Shown here one piece after another: positions 63,123 through 64,000 of a DNA stretch of 64,000 bases (its first letter is position 1; every line of letters begins with the position of its first letter). Made by a program: the position numbers and the translations under genes. Source of the DNA: Coprobacter fastidiosus (GTDB taxonomy: Bacteria > Bacteroidota > Bacteroidia > Bacteroidales > Coprobacteraceae); the NCBI RefSeq assembly GCF_030296935.1, contig NZ_AP028032.1, positions 3,224,001 to 3,288,000 of the forward strand, in the 5' to 3' direction. The notes beneath the pieces are model-generated. The model was given only the letters and a program-made list of their open reading frames with translations. It was not told the DNA's origin and did no database searches.

Positions 63123-64000
<878 letters not shown>

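Overview
The window is chromosomal DNA from a low-GC member of the Bacteroidales (Bacteroidetes). Several independent signs agree: promoters of the Bacteroidetes form (TTTG or TTG, 19-21 bases, then TAnnTTTG); almost no Shine-Dalgarno dependence; a type III glutamine synthetase; a fused LpxC-FabZ; a serine palmitoyltransferase for bacterial sphingolipids; and Bacteroidetes-restricted families (PCMD, DUF4301, DUF4468, DUF3332). A Barnesiellaceae/Coprobacter-like genus is possible, but I cannot fix the genus from sequence alone. No tRNA, rRNA, CRISPR array, intact insertion sequence or prophage was recognised.

Layout. 1-4.6 kb: end of a NamZ-type muramidase, a DEDDh exonuclease, and the ammonia-assimilation genes asnA and glnN. 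4.6-7.7 kb: accessory stretch with an ECF-like sigma factor preceded by a structured leader, a DUF4468 protein, the wreck of a YafQ-type toxin-antitoxin pair next to a decayed BIG2-domain gene, and a DUF3332 lipoprotein. 7.8-10.8 kb (minus): udk, an MltF-like transglycosylase and an esterase. 10.8-19 kb: Dabb protein, patatin, GH13 enzyme, prs, a PCMD lipoprotein with a beta-barrel partner, and a YbiT-like ABC-F protein. 19-24.5 kb: methionine/cysteine block with metA (predicted acetyltransferase), a U32 peptidase, an Lrp/AsnC regulator and metY. 24.7-32.9 kb: purH, the cell-shape operon mreB-mreC-mreD-mrdA-rodA and a Dph6-like ATPase. 33-41.7 kb: DUF4301, a RelA-type (p)ppGpp synthetase, envelope proteins, a small winged-helix protein, a second structured element, a hydrolase and a MarR regulator. 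41.9-43 kb: rpsF-rpsR-rplI. 43-50 kb: divIC, coaX, an outer-membrane barrel, lptC, a CorC/GldE-like protein and a PpiD-like foldase. 50-59 kb: rlmN, pdxA, a CDP-alcohol transferase, carboxynorspermidine synthase, GDPD, bcp-recA and a pRiA4b-type protein. 59-62.6 kb (minus): lpxD-lpxC/fabZ-lpxA. The window ends inside spt.

Most genes are housekeeping and form coherent sets: cell wall elongation, lipid A synthesis and transport, ribosomal proteins, and methionine by the acetyl-homoserine route (E111 in MetA fits the MetY found 3 kb downstream).

The unexplained content is between genes. (1) Two elements, at 5162-5300 and 39579-39778, share a start motif GAAA(A)GACATAAAA. Each folds on paper into two hairpins whose loops are complementary to each other, and each ends in a T tract. 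One of them is the leader of the sigma factor gene. (2) A MITE-like repeat of about 160-175 bp with ends AGAGCCTGTCTAAATTTT recurs in at least five near-full copies and several fragments. (3) Small decayed genes (toxin-antitoxin, BIG2, acetyltransferase) lie in the gaps.
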